NCBI RefSeq assembly: GCF_000270245.1 | Contig: NC_015635.1 | Coordinates: 4,464,001-4,528,000, forward strand | Source of the DNA: Microlunatus phosphovorus NM-1 | GTDB taxonomy: Bacteria; Actinomycetota; Actinomycetes; Propionibacteriales; Propionibacteriaceae | Direction of reading: 5' to 3' | Length of the DNA: 64,000 nucleotides | Part shown: positions 7,294-15,902 of the stretch, one piece after another | Numbering within the stretch: position 1 is the stretch's first letter | Layout: every line of letters begins with the position of its first letter | The notes under the pieces: model-generated | Databases searched by the model: none | Told to the model about the DNA's origin: nothing | What the model saw: the letters and a program-made list of their open reading frames with translations, nothing else | Translations under genes and position numbers: made by a program

Positions 7294-8340
7294 ATGGGGA
7301 AGAAGAGCACGCCAGCCGAGGTGGTGAACGAGCACGTGGTGCCGGCGGCGCAAGATTTCGCACACCTCGCGGCCGAGAAGATCGGCCAGGCAGCGGACAA
7401 GGTGGGCCCCCTCGCCCACCAGGCAGCCGACGCGGTCGGCCCCTACGCCCACCAGGCGGTCGAGACCGTCACACCATATGCACATCACGCCGCTGAGGTG
7501 GTCAGCGAGCGGGTCGGCCCATACGCACAGCACGCCGCGGGAGTCGTCACCGACAAGGTCGGCCCGTATGCCCATCATGCCGCGGAGGTCGTCGGTCCGT
7601 ACGCGAAGACCGCCAAGCAGCGAGGCGCCCAGGTCGCGCACGATGCGGTCGAGAGGTTCGGCCCGGTTCTCGAGGACGCGTTGGATCGAGTGCCACCCGC
7701 AGTCGAGTCCGCGAAGACGAAGATGCATGTCGATGTGCTGCCGAAGCTCGCGGAGGCGCTCGCCGCAGCAGCCGCCGCTCCGGTGGTGACCGCTGCCGCC
7801 GAGAAGAGCAAGGCCCTCGTGTCTACTGCCGCGGAGGAGGTCGAGCCGACCCGGTCCAAGGGACGGTGGCTGCGCCGGATCGCCGTCGTGGTGGCAGTCG
7901 GCGGCATCGCCGCAATCGTCGCCCGCAAGCTGCTGGGCAGCTCGGACGCCAGTTGGCAGGCGGCCCGGCCGACCGCGCCCTATGCCCCCACCTCGGCTCC
8001 GGCGACGTCACCGGCCAGCGAGTCCGCTGCGGCCGACCCCACCACAGAGGTCAGCCCATCGGCCCCGACTGCTGACGAGGCCGATGCCGACGCCGATGAA
8101 GACGCCGTCTCCGCGGAGGCAGGCCAGACAGCTGAGGTCGCCGCGTCCGATGAGGTGCCCGAGGAGTCGGCGTCCGAGGAAGCGTCGGACGAGTCGAGCG
8201 ACGGCACCGGCGGCGAGCTGCCCAGCGAAGACGCCGAAGCCGACGGGGGCGATGTCTCTGCCTCGGGAGACACCGAGGGCTCGGAAGACACCGAGGGCGA
8301 AGGCGACAACACCGAGGGTGAGAACGACAACAACAAGTAG
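7294..8340 (+). CDS. DUF5324-like Ala-rich amphipathic-repeat membrane protein
   Basis: 348 residues, ATG at 7294 with GGAGG at 7284-7288. Residues about 25-120 repeat an 11-13 residue unit of the type VGPYAHHAAEVV at least six times, predicting long amphipathic helices. A Lys/Arg-flanked transmembrane helix (IAVVVAVGGIAAIVARKLLG) is near residue 200. The C-terminal ~110 residues are extremely acidic and Ser-rich (DEADADADEDA, SEDTEGEGD). The layout and the position beside cyclophilin and rhomboid genes recall the Streptomyces DUF5324 family (from memory). The repeat helices suggest membrane or surface binding; no function is known. Confidence 0.75.
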   Translation: MGKKSTPAEVVNEHVVPAAQDFAHLAAEKIGQAADKVGPLAHQAADAVGPYAHQAVETVTPYAHHAAEVVSERVGPYAQHAAGVVTDKVGPYAHHAAEVVGPYAKTAKQRGAQVAHDAVERFGPVLEDALDRVPPAVESAKTKMHVDVLPKLAEALAAAAAAPVVTAAAEKSKALVSTAAEEVEPTRSKGRWLRRIAVVVAVGGIAAIVARKLLGSSDASWQAARPTAPYAPTSAPATSPASESAAADPTTEVSPSAPTADEADADADEDAVSAEAGQTAEVAASDEVPEESASEEASDESSDGTGGELPSEDAEADGGDVSASGDTEGSEDTEGEGDNTEGENDNNK

Positions 8341-8479
8341 TCCCGGGAGACGGCTCCTGCCCGTCGGGAAACACCGACCGGAAATCGCCCACACCTGAGC
8401 AGAAAAACATCGGCTGCAGCGCTCACAACAACCTCCTCGACGAGGCCTTCTCTTCATAGAGGCTTCATGAGGAGGATCC

Positions 8480-8980
8480 ATGTCAGCGGCGCTGCAGCCG
8501 GTTCTGTATTCCTACGACCCCGAGCGGGAGGCGGTGTGGGTCGACGCGACACCGTTTCGAGCCCATGTCGCCCAACTGCTCGCCACGGGTCTGACAGTGC
8601 CGGTGATCGCCCAGTTGGCGGGTGTACGCGAGCGCTCGGTCCAGCATCTGGCCCACGGCCGCGAGGGTCGTCGAGTCCATCGCATCTGCCGCGATACCGG
8701 ACGACGGTTGTTGCGGATCACCACGCTGGAGGCTCGAGCAGTCCGGTTTCGCCCGGTGCCCGTCCGGCTCAGCCGCGAACGACTACGGACCATGGTCGGC
8801 GCCGGCTGGTCGGTCGATCAGCTGGCAGACCAGACCGGTCTCGGGATCGACGAGGTGGCGCGGATCGTGGGCCGTGGGTCGGCCACCTGCTCCCAGCTTT
8901 GCGCATTGAAGATCGCCGTCGGGTACCAGCGGTGGATCGCCCAGCAGGAAGCCGGTCCCGGCTGCCCGGCGGTCGCGTGA
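8480..8980 (+). CDS. double helix-turn-helix DNA-binding-like protein
   Basis: 166 residues. Two helix-turn-helix-like segments are visible: one near 35-55 (LTVPVIAQLAGVRERSVQHL) and one near 105-130 (GWSVDQLADQTGLGIDEVARI). A VRFRPVPVRLS linker joins them. This resembles small actinobacterial HTH proteins also found in phages and integrative elements, but no integrase or phage gene is nearby. GAGGAGG at 8468-8474 precedes the ATG. A regulatory role is inferred; its target is unknown. Confidence 0.65.
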   Translation: MSAALQPVLYSYDPEREAVWVDATPFRAHVAQLLATGLTVPVIAQLAGVRERSVQHLAHGREGRRVHRICRDTGRRLLRITTLEARAVRFRPVPVRLSRERLRTMVGAGWSVDQLADQTGLGIDEVARIVGRGSATCSQLCALKIAVGYQRWIAQQEAGPGCPAVA

Positions 8981-8993
8981 CGGGCCACGTTCG

Positions 8994-9752
8994 ATGATGG
9001 CCACGATCGGCGTCGCCCTCGGCCTCGGGATCCTGATGGCCCTGCTGACGCCACGCATGCTGCGCGCGCTACCCGAGCCACCGGCGCCGTCTGCCGACCC
9101 GAGCGAGCACGACCAGCTCACCGAGCCCGACCTGGACGAACCTGGCGTCGTCCCGGTCGAGTCCGGCGAGTCCGGCGAGTCCGGCGAGTCCGGCGAGTCG
9201 AAGATCCCCTACGCGTCGCTGGCCACGCCGCGGTTCTCTCTGGTCGTCGGCGGGCTCACAGCACTCGGCAGCATCGTGGCCGGCCTCCTGCTGCCGTCCT
9301 CCGGGCTGCCGGTCTGGCTGACCCTGAGCACATTGGGCATGCTGCTTGCCGCCATCGACGCCAGGACGACCTGGCTGCCACTGCCCTTGACTCGCGTGGC
9401 GTGGCTTGCCACGGCGCTGGCGCTCATCATCGACGGCGTGCTCGGGAGCTGGGGCGACGCTCTCCGCGGGCTGGGTGGGTTTGTGCTCGCCGGAGCCCTG
9501 TTCGGCCTGGTCTGGCTGCTGACCCGAGGAGGATTCGGCTTCGGCGACGTCCGTTATGCCCCGCTGGTGGGCGCAGCCACGGCATCGGTGTCGTGGTCGC
9601 TGCTGGCCTGGGCACTCGTGCTCGGCAGCCTGGTCGGCGCCGTGGTCGGGCTCGTCCGGTTGGCCGCAGGCAAGCGGAGCGCCTTCGCATACGCGCCGTC
9701 CATCCTGGCCGGTGGCTACCTTGCCTTGCTGGCCCGCTGGTTGCTCGCCTGA
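8994..9752 (+). CDS. prepilin peptidase, A24 family
   Basis: 252 residues, polytopic. The two aspartate motifs of the A24 family are present: AAIDARTTWLPLP (Asp about residue 121) and RGGFGFGDVRY (Asp in GFGD, about 182). The family cleaves the leader of type IV prepilins at the cytoplasmic face of the membrane. The N-terminal methylase domain with Cys pairs is absent, as in archaeal and tad-type enzymes. A cytoplasmic loop (about 50-70) holds tandem ESG codons: the 9-bp unit GAGTCCGGC repeats several times at 9160-9199. No pilin or pilus ATPase gene is in the window, so its substrate is elsewhere. Confidence 0.85.
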   Translation: MMATIGVALGLGILMALLTPRMLRALPEPPAPSADPSEHDQLTEPDLDEPGVVPVESGESGESGESGESKIPYASLATPRFSLVVGGLTALGSIVAGLLLPSSGLPVWLTLSTLGMLLAAIDARTTWLPLPLTRVAWLATALALIIDGVLGSWGDALRGLGGFVLAGALFGLVWLLTRGGFGFGDVRYAPLVGAATASVSWSLLAWALVLGSLVGAVVGLVRLAAGKRSAFAYAPSILAGGYLALLARWLLA

Positions 9753-10156
9753 GAGTCGCCGTGGCCGACCACATGGAGCAGCGCTCGGGCGTAGGCATCG
9801 GCCGCCTCAGGCTCCGGGGGCGTGTGCATGGCATGCCCTGGTCCGCTGACGGCCACCACGAATCCGTCCGGCCCGGCATCGAGGGACAAGAAGTGGTCGC
9901 CCAGCAGGGTGCGCAGCTGATCCTCCCTGGGCAGCCAGATCACCTGACCGACCTGCACCGAGTCCAGCGCCCACTCCACCGTGCCGTTGAAGTGGAATCG
10001 GGTGTCGTTGTCGCGAGTCACCAGCTCCACCACCATGTCGCTGACCAGAAAGATTGAGTCAGCGATCTCCGGTTGCGGGATGAAGAACTCATCACCGTTG
10101 CGCGGTTGCCAGCGCAGGTACGGCTGCAGCTCTCGGGCCAGCTCGCGGGAGATCAC
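9716..10156 (-). CDS. conserved actinobacterial protein of unknown function
   Basis: 146 residues starting MISRELARELQPYLRWQPRNG. Diagnostic stretches are FLVSDMVVELV, HFNGTVEWALDSV and VIWLPREDQLRTLLG. From memory this is a widespread actinobacterial family sometimes labelled a pilus-assembly protein, but I see no ATPase or FHA motif here and do not support that name. The 3' end overlaps the convergent prepilin peptidase gene by 37 bp. The start is GTG at 10156. Confidence 0.7.
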   Translation of the reverse strand: MISRELARELQPYLRWQPRNGDEFFIPQPEIADSIFLVSDMVVELVTRDNDTRFHFNGTVEWALDSVQVGQVIWLPREDQLRTLLGDHFLSLDAGPDGFVVAVSGPGHAMHTPPEPEAADAYARALLHVVGHGDSQASNQRASKAR

Positions 10157-10159
10157 GTT

Positions 10160-10556
10160 GCGAGCTTACGAGTTCAACGGTCGCCGCTCTTCGAGCCCGG
10201 CTACTTCGTCGTCACGCGGAGACGAAGAACGCCTCTCCCCACTCCTCCTCAGCACACCGGCGGGCGATCCCAGCCGCTCGCACTCCGTTGAATGGTCGTG
10301 CTCGCTGGGACCGCCCTTCCAGCCCGGCTACTTCGTCGTCACGCGGAGAGGAAGAACGCCTCTCCCCACTCCTCCTCAGCACACCGGCGGGCGATCCCGG
10401 CCGCTCGCACTCCGTTGAATGGTCGTGCTCGCTGGGACCGCCCTTCCAGCCCGGCTACTTCGTCGTCGCGCGGAGAGGAAGAACGCCTCTCCCCACTCCT
10501 CCTCAGCACACCGGCGGGCGATCCCGGCCGCTCGCACTCCGACTACTCTCGACGTC
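10160..10556. repeat. 127-bp tandem repeat, three copies
   Basis: Three nearly identical units start around 10191, 10318 and 10445 (for example CCGGCTACTTCGTCGTC recurs at 127-bp spacing), the last one truncated just before the DUF2510 gene. Differences between copies are few, which suggests recent duplication. Each junction contains an inverted repeat, GGCGATCCCRGC ... GCTGGGACCGCC (loop ~30 bp, itself holding GCAC/GTGC). The array fills the divergent promoter region between the 9716-10156 gene and the DUF2510 gene. Open frames through it are products of the repeat, not genes. Confidence 0.9.
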
Positions 10557-11393
10557 GTGACCACGACGCCGCGACCGGGTTGGTATCCCGACCCTGCCGA
10601 GGACGCCGAACGCGGCGGTTTTCGCTGGTGGGACGGCAGCGGCTGGACCGACCACGTCGCGGATCACGGCTACGCGCCGGCCCCGGACATCGCCGACATC
10701 ACGGCCCCCCGCCGCCCGCGGTCACGGATGATCCAGGTCGTGTCCTGGACCGTGATCGTGGCGCTGGTCGTGACGACCGCGGCCGGCGCCCTGGTGCTGC
10801 TGTGGACCGGACCCGAAGCCAGCGGTGGACACCAGCCGGTCGAGGTCACCGCGCCCATCGGCGGCCAGCTCGATGAGCGGGCTCGGCGAGCCAGCATCGG
10901 TCCGGTCACGATGGACCTACCCGGTGCGCCGTACAAGGTGGCCGGCGCACATTCGGTGCCGGGGATCCTCGACACCGCCTTCGTCGCCGAGGCAACCACG
11001 CACTCTCGCACTTCCTCCCAGGAGCCGAGCTGGGGCGCGGTGGTCTGCCTTGCCTCGGTCCATGAGCGGCTCACGGCGGACTTCGATCTCGACGCGGACT
11101 CCGTGGACACGGTACGTCGGCTCGCGGAGAAGATGTACGGCACGGGACCCACCCGCATCCGCCACCTCAAAGCCTTCGACCACGCAGTGGACGGACACGG
11201 CGGGATGCGGGTGACGGCTCAGATCCACTACAAGATCGCCGGGCTGCCCAATCACTACGACGAGGTGACCGCCCAAGTCGTCCGGCTCGACGACGGCTCG
11301 GTCATCGCGGCCTTCAGTTCCATCCCGAACGACGCGAGTGAGGAGATCCGCGAGCTTGCGGCACAGTCGCTCGCCAGCCTGCGGATCAACTGA
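10557..11393 (+). CDS. DUF2510-domain membrane protein
   Basis: 278 residues, GTG at 10557. The N-terminus is a DUF2510 domain (PGWYPDPAED ... FRWWDGSGWTDHV), a short cytoplasmic aromatic module common in actinobacterial membrane proteins. A single transmembrane helix (VVSWTVIVALVVTTAAGALVLLW region) lies near residue 65. The remaining ~190 residues are extracellular with no family I recognise. An in-frame start at 10419 lies wholly inside the 127-bp repeat and was rejected. Confidence 0.8.
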   Translation: MTTTPRPGWYPDPAEDAERGGFRWWDGSGWTDHVADHGYAPAPDIADITAPRRPRSRMIQVVSWTVIVALVVTTAAGALVLLWTGPEASGGHQPVEVTAPIGGQLDERARRASIGPVTMDLPGAPYKVAGAHSVPGILDTAFVAEATTHSRTSSQEPSWGAVVCLASVHERLTADFDLDADSVDTVRRLAEKMYGTGPTRIRHLKAFDHAVDGHGGMRVTAQIHYKIAGLPNHYDEVTAQVVRLDDGSVIAAFSSIPNDASEEIRELAAQSLASLRIN

Positions 11394-11410
11394 CCAGCCC
11401 GGGGTCAGGC

Positions 11411-12463
11411 TCAGGCCCGAGTGGCGTCGACCCACAGCTGGAGCTTGGTTCGACCAGCCCCGCTGTCGATCGCCTCTCGGGCCCGATCCAGGGCGCCCGC
11501 CAGTTGTGTCTCGAACTCGTCGGCCACCGGGCCGTCGAAGGCGACCAGCGCCGCGGCAGCATTGAGCAGCACCACGTCGCGTACCGGTCCTGGCTTGCCG
11601 TCCAACAGGTCGTTGACCACACCGGCATTGAAGGCTGGGTCGCCACCGACCAGGTCGTCCACCTCCGCCCGCGGGATGCCCAGCTCGAGCGGATCCAACT
11701 CCCGCTCGCGCACCACCCCGTCGCGGTAGACCCACAATCGGGACGTCGTGGTGGTGGTCAGCTCGTCCAGACCGTCGCCGCCATGCACCACCAGGCCGCG
11801 CTGGCCGCGGGCGGCGAAGACGCCGGCCATCAGCGGGGCCATCCGCTCGTCGGCGACCCCGACTGCCTGGGCGATCGGCTGGGCCGGATTGGTCAGCGGC
11901 CCGAGGATGTTGAACGTGGTCGGGATGCCGAGCTCCCGGCGCCAGACGGCATGCCGGAGCGCCGGGTGATAGATCGGTGCGAACAAGAAGCCGATCCCGG
12001 CCTCGTCCACCACCCCGGCCTGTCGCTCCGGCGCCAGGTCGAGCTTGACCCCGAGCGCCTCGAGGACGTCGGCCGCGCCGCACATGGACGAAGCCGCCCG
12101 ATTGCCGTGCTTGACCACTCGGGCACCCGCCGCCGCGGCGACAATTGCCGCCATGGTGGAGATGTTGACCGAGTTCGACCGATCCGCACCTGAGCCCACG
12201 ATGTCGACCGCCGGACCCGGCACCTCGATCGGGGTCGCGAAGTCGAGCATCGTGTCGGCCAGACCGGCGATCTCCTCGACCGTCTCGCCCTTGCAGCGCA
12301 ACGCGACTGCGAAAGCCACCTGCTGCGGTTGGGTGGCCTCACCACTGAGCAGCTGCTCTATCGCCCAAGCGGTCGCCTCCCGCGACAGATCCTGCCCGGC
12401 GACCAGCGGACCGAGCACCTGCGGCCAGGTACGCCCGCCGTGCCCGGTGCTCGACGCCGGCAT
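11411..12463 (-). CDS. trpD: anthranilate phosphoribosyltransferase
   Basis: 350 residues. TrpD transfers phosphoribosyl from PRPP to anthranilate in tryptophan synthesis. Family motifs are visible: [17 protein letters not shown] (the GTGGD-type PRPP loop, here GSGAD), [10 protein letters not shown], and [11 protein letters not shown]. The ATG at 12463 overlaps the stop of the receiver-like gene (ATGA), which fixes the start; a longer frame upstream is a shadow of that gene. The position next to ctaE matches the M. tuberculosis Rv2192c-Rv2193 order. No other trp gene is present. Confidence 0.93.
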   Translation of the reverse strand: MPASSTGHGGRTWPQVLGPLVAGQDLSREATAWAIEQLLSGEATQPQQVAFAVALRCKGETVEEIAGLADTMLDFATPIEVPGPAVDIVGSGADRSNSVNISTMAAIVAAAAGARVVKHGNRAASSMCGAADVLEALGVKLDLAPERQAGVVDEAGIGFLFAPIYHPALRHAVWRRELGIPTTFNILGPLTNPAQPIAQAVGVADERMAPLMAGVFAARGQRGLVVHGGDGLDELTTTTTSRLWVYRDGVVRERELDPLELGIPRAEVDDLVGGDPAFNAGVVNDLLDGKPGPVRDVVLLNAAAALVAFDGPVADEFETQLAGALDRAREAIDSGAGRTKLQLWVDATRA

Positions 12464-12942
12464 CAGGCCGGGCTCGCAGGCACGACCGCGCGGGCACGCC
12501 GCAGCATGGTCGCCACTGCCTCGGGCAGCCGGATCGGATCGACCGGGTGCGGCACCACACCGTCGGCCCGGGACCAGGTGGCCAGCCAGGCGTCGTCGCG
12601 GCGTCCGGTGAGCACCATGATTGGCGGGCAGGGGAAGATCTCGTCCTTGAGTTGACGGCACATCCCGATGCCCCCCGGCACGGCCTCCCCGTCCAGCAGC
12701 GCCAGATCGATGCCGCCGGCATCCATCGCCGTCAGCACCGCTGGCTGTGTCGCCACCTCCAACACCCGGATCGGTGGCAGATCGTCGGCGAGCTTGCGTC
12801 CCAAGGTGAAGCGGATGTTCTCCCGGACCGTCCGGTCGGAGGAATAGAGCAGGATCGTCAGTTGAGACTCGTCTGCCGCCCGACCTTGCTCGCCGCTCGG
12901 CGTCTGCTCACCGTGCTTGGTCTGCTGGGCCCCATCGGTCAT
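12463..12942 (-). CDS. receiver-like (REC) protein upstream of trpD
   Basis: 159 residues. After a polar ~30-residue N-terminus there is a CheY-like fold: [23 protein letters not shown] (Asp at the phosphoacceptor strand), [13 protein letters not shown]. The usual acidic pair at strand 1 is replaced by SSD and the conserved Lys-Pro near the end by HPVDP, so normal phosphorylation is doubtful. There is no output domain. The ATG at 12942 was chosen over an in-frame upstream start because it precedes the conserved region. It is translationally coupled to trpD; a functional link to tryptophan synthesis is not established. Confidence 0.75.
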   Translation of the reverse strand: MTDGAQQTKHGEQTPSGEQGRAADESQLTILLYSSDRTVRENIRFTLGRKLADDLPPIRVLEVATQPAVLTAMDAGGIDLALLDGEAVPGGIGMCRQLKDEIFPCPPIMVLTGRRDDAWLATWSRADGVVPHPVDPIRLPEAVATMLRRARAVVPASPA

Positions 12943-13170
12943 CGCGTCGCGTCCTTCGCCTCCGGCGTCCACCGTCCGCCGTCCAATTCCGGTCTTGGCA
13001 GGGATCGTAGCCGAACGGCGCTGGCAACCCCGCGCCGCCGCTGCCCGGGTCCTTCGGCTGGGGCCCAAACCCGCTCGAACACACGCTGCTGCCTCCGAAG
13101 ATCTAGGCTTTCAGCCCACAATTGCGAGCCCTGGGGTGACCTCCGGGTGTCATACCGACATAATGACCCC

Positions 13171-13881
13171 GTGGCTCTCCATACACACGAGGTCAGCGGC
13201 TCGATGATCCAGCCCCACGGCGCGCTGCACCGCATTCCCCAGTCTCGGCTGCGCGGGCACGCAGGGCGCCCCGACATGGTTGCCGTCGGCACCATTGTCT
13301 GGCTTGCGTCGGAGTTGATGTTCTTCGCGGCCTTGTTCGCGGCGTACTTCACGATCCGCAACATCACCAATGGACAGGCTGCCGCCGCAGGCACCGAGAC
13401 CTTGTGGCACACCTCGACCGAGATGCTCAACATCCCGTTCGCGATCATCAACACCACGGTGCTGGTGGCCAGCTCATTCACCTGCCAGATGGGTGTCTTC
13501 GCTGCCGAGCGTGGCCAGGTCAAGCGGGCCGGTTCGCTGGCCAACATCAAGGGCTGGGGGCTGCGGGAGTGGTACATCCTGACCTTCTTGATGGGCGCCT
13601 TCTTCATCGGCGGCCAGGTGTACGAGTACGCGGCGCTGTTCTCCGAGGGTGCCACCATCTCCACCGACGTCTATTGGTCGGCGTTCTTCCTGGCGACGGG
13701 CTTCCACGGTCTGCACGTGACCGGCGGCCTGATCGCCTTCGTGCTGCTGCTGGGCCGCACCTACCTGGCCCGCACCTTCACCCACGAGCAGGCGGTCAGC
13801 GCCGTCGTGGTCTCCTACTACTGGCACTTCGTCGACGTCGTCTGGATCGCCCTGTTCGGCGTCATCTACCTGCTCCGCTGA
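13171..13881 (+). CDS. ctaE: cytochrome c oxidase subunit III
   Basis: 236 residues, GTG at 13171. Typical subunit III features: [48 protein letters not shown] and the C-terminal [21 protein letters not shown], with about five transmembrane helices. It is part of the aa3 oxidase, which reduces oxygen to water with electrons from the bcc complex. It leads the ctaE-qcrC-qcrA-qcrB cluster, the standard actinobacterial order. Confidence 0.95.
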   Translation: MALHTHEVSGSMIQPHGALHRIPQSRLRGHAGRPDMVAVGTIVWLASELMFFAALFAAYFTIRNITNGQAAAAGTETLWHTSTEMLNIPFAIINTTVLVASSFTCQMGVFAAERGQVKRAGSLANIKGWGLREWYILTFLMGAFFIGGQVYEYAALFSEGATISTDVYWSAFFLATGFHGLHVTGGLIAFVLLLGRTYLARTFTHEQAVSAVVVSYYWHFVDVVWIALFGVIYLLR

Positions 13882-14004
13882 ATTACCCGACCGATAGCCT
13901 GCCCTCATGCTCGACTGAAAGACCCTTGGGCGAGTCCCATCGCAAGCTCAAGCTCCGCCAAGTGAATATCCACCAAGTACCGCACAACCGAGAGGGACCC
14001 CCAC

Positions 14005-14820
14005 GTGCGATTCCTGACCGCAAGACGACGGCATCCGGCAGCCAAAGCGCTGGTCTTGGTGTTCGCCCTGCTTGTCATGGGCGCTCTCTACTCCGCGCTC
14101 GCCCCGAGCTCCAAGTCCGCTGCTGACACCAGCACCAGCCAGCAGGTCGAGGAGGGGCGCGCACTGTTCGCGGTCTCCTGCGCCTCCTGCCACGGGCTGA
14201 ACGGCGAAGGACAGACCGAAGGCACGATCCAAGGTCCCCCACTGATCGGCGTCGGTGCCGCCGCCGTGGAGTTCCAGGTCGCCACCGGCCGGATGCCGAT
14301 GGCCCGCCCCGGCCCGCAGGCCGAGGTGAAGGCAAGCGAGTTCACCGAGGAGGAGACGCTCGCCCTCGCCGCGTACGTCGCCAGCCTCGGCCCCGGCCCG
14401 GCCATCCCCGAGCCTGCGGACTACGACCCGGCGGGTCTCAGCGAGGAAGAGATCGCTCGTGGTGGCGAACTGTTCCGCACCAACTGCTCGGCCTGCCACA
14501 ACTTCGAAGGCGCCGGCGGCGCACTGCCGAACGGCAAGTACGCCCCGTCCCTGTTCGGGGTCAGCAACCTGCACCTGTTCGAGGCCATGCTGACCGGCCC
14601 GCAGCAGATGCCGGTCTTCTCCAACGGTGTGCTGACCGTCGACGACAAGCGAGCCATCATCGGCTACCTCAACGAACTGCATGAGCAGCCCAGCCGCGGC
14701 GGTCTGGCACTCGGCGGGCTCGGCCCGGTGTCCGAGGGCCTGTGGGCCTGGCTCGCCGGCCTTGGTGTGCTGGTGCTGTTCGCGATCTGGATCGCAGCGA
14801 AGGGAGTCAGGGCGCGATGA
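14005..14820 (+). CDS. qcrC: diheme cytochrome c subunit of the bcc complex
   Basis: 271 residues, GTG at 14005. One N-terminal membrane anchor (LVLVFALLVMGALYSAL) is followed by two cytochrome c domains, each with a CxxCH haem site: CASCHG near residue 58 and CSACHN near residue 164, and Met ligands in GRMPMARPG and GPQQMPVF. A C-terminal transmembrane helix (AWLAGLGVLVLFAIWI) anchors it again. The diheme c subunit replaces soluble cytochrome c in actinobacteria and wires complex III directly to the oxidase. Its stop overlaps the qcrA start. Confidence 0.96.
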   Translation: MRFLTARRRHPAAKALVLVFALLVMGALYSALAPSSKSAADTSTSQQVEEGRALFAVSCASCHGLNGEGQTEGTIQGPPLIGVGAAAVEFQVATGRMPMARPGPQAEVKASEFTEEETLALAAYVASLGPGPAIPEPADYDPAGLSEEEIARGGELFRTNCSACHNFEGAGGALPNGKYAPSLFGVSNLHLFEAMLTGPQQMPVFSNGVLTVDDKRAIIGYLNELHEQPSRGGLALGGLGPVSEGLWAWLAGLGVLVLFAIWIAAKGVRAR

Positions 14821-15902
14821 GCGACCTCCAGCGTCACGGCGCAACCGACCACGAGCTCGCGACCGTGGACAGCGAGCGGTTCCCGGTGCCGGATCCCGGC
14901 GAGCCCGAGCATCTTCCTCGCCTCACCGATATCGACGAGGCGGCCGCCAATCGCGCGACCCGCCAGGTCGCCACCATGTTCGGCCTGGTGCCGATCCTGG
15001 CCCTGATCTTCGTGGTCTGCTATTTCGCGGTTCCGAAAGACGTGGTTGTCGACTTCGGCCCGCTGCACACGCCGGCCCAGCACGTCATCTTCGGTCTCAC
15101 GCTCGGACTGGCGCTGCTGCTGATCGGCACCGGTGCGATCCAGTGGGCGCGGCAACTCATGGACGATCACGAGATGGTCGACCACCGGCACGGCGCGGCG
15201 TCCAGCAATGAGGACCGCGAGTACGTCATCACCGAGCTCGAGAAGGGCATCGACGAGTCCGGCATCACCCGCCGCAAGGTGCTCGGTGCCAGCCTCCTCG
15301 GCGCGCTGGGTCTGGTGGCCTTGCCCGGTGTCGTGCTGCTCGCCGATCTCGGTCCCTGGCCGACGCGCAAGTTCTTGGAGCGGACGCTGGAGACAACGAT
15401 CTGGAAGGAGGGCATCCGCCTGGTCAACGACGTCACGTACACCCCGATCAAGGCGGAGCAGGTCCAGATCGGTCAGCTGATCAACGCCCAGCCGGAGAAC
15501 CTGCAGGACTTCCACGGCACCGAGTTCCTCCAGGAGAAGGCGAAGGCATCGATCATCGTCGTCCGGATGAACCCGAACACGATCAAGATCCCCGAGTCCC
15601 GCAAGGACTGGCATGTCGGGGGCATCCTCTGCTACTCCAAGATCTGCACCCACGTCGGTTGCCCGATCAGCTTGTGGGAGCAGCAGACCCATCATCTGCT
15701 CTGCCCCTGCCACCAGTCGACCTTCGATCTGGGCGACTCCGGTCTGGTGGTCTTCGGGCCGGCGGCTCGCGCGCTTCCTCAGTTGCCGATCACGGTCGAC
15801 GCCGAGGGTTATCTGGTCGCCAGAGACGGATTCGATGTGCCAACGGGTCCCAGCTACTTCGAGCGGGATTCCAGAAACGACTTCAAGCGGGGTGACAACT
15901 GA
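14817..15902 (+). CDS. qcrA: Rieske iron-sulfur subunit of the bcc complex
   Basis: 361 residues, ATG overlapping the qcrC stop. Three N-terminal transmembrane helices (about 60-85, 105-125, 160-185) are typical of actinobacterial QcrA, against one in most bacteria. The C-terminal Rieske domain has both cluster motifs, CTHVGC and CPCHQS, each giving one Cys and one His ligand to the 2Fe-2S centre. It accepts electrons from menaquinol and passes them to QcrC. The gene overlaps qcrB by one base. Confidence 0.96.
   Translation: MSDLQRHGATDHELATVDSERFPVPDPGEPEHLPRLTDIDEAAANRATRQVATMFGLVPILALIFVVCYFAVPKDVVVDFGPLHTPAQHVIFGLTLGLALLLIGTGAIQWARQLMDDHEMVDHRHGAASSNEDREYVITELEKGIDESGITRRKVLGASLLGALGLVALPGVVLLADLGPWPTRKFLERTLETTIWKEGIRLVNDVTYTPIKAEQVQIGQLINAQPENLQDFHGTEFLQEKAKASIIVVRMNPNTIKIPESRKDWHVGGILCYSKICTHVGCPISLWEQQTHHLLCPCHQSTFDLGDSGLVVFGPAARALPQLPITVDAEGYLVARDGFDVPTGPSYFERDSRNDFKRGDN

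Noticed and set aside
8480-8980. Phage or integrative element suggested by the double-HTH protein
   Set aside because: No integrase, attachment repeat or other phage-type gene within the neighbourhood, which is conserved core.
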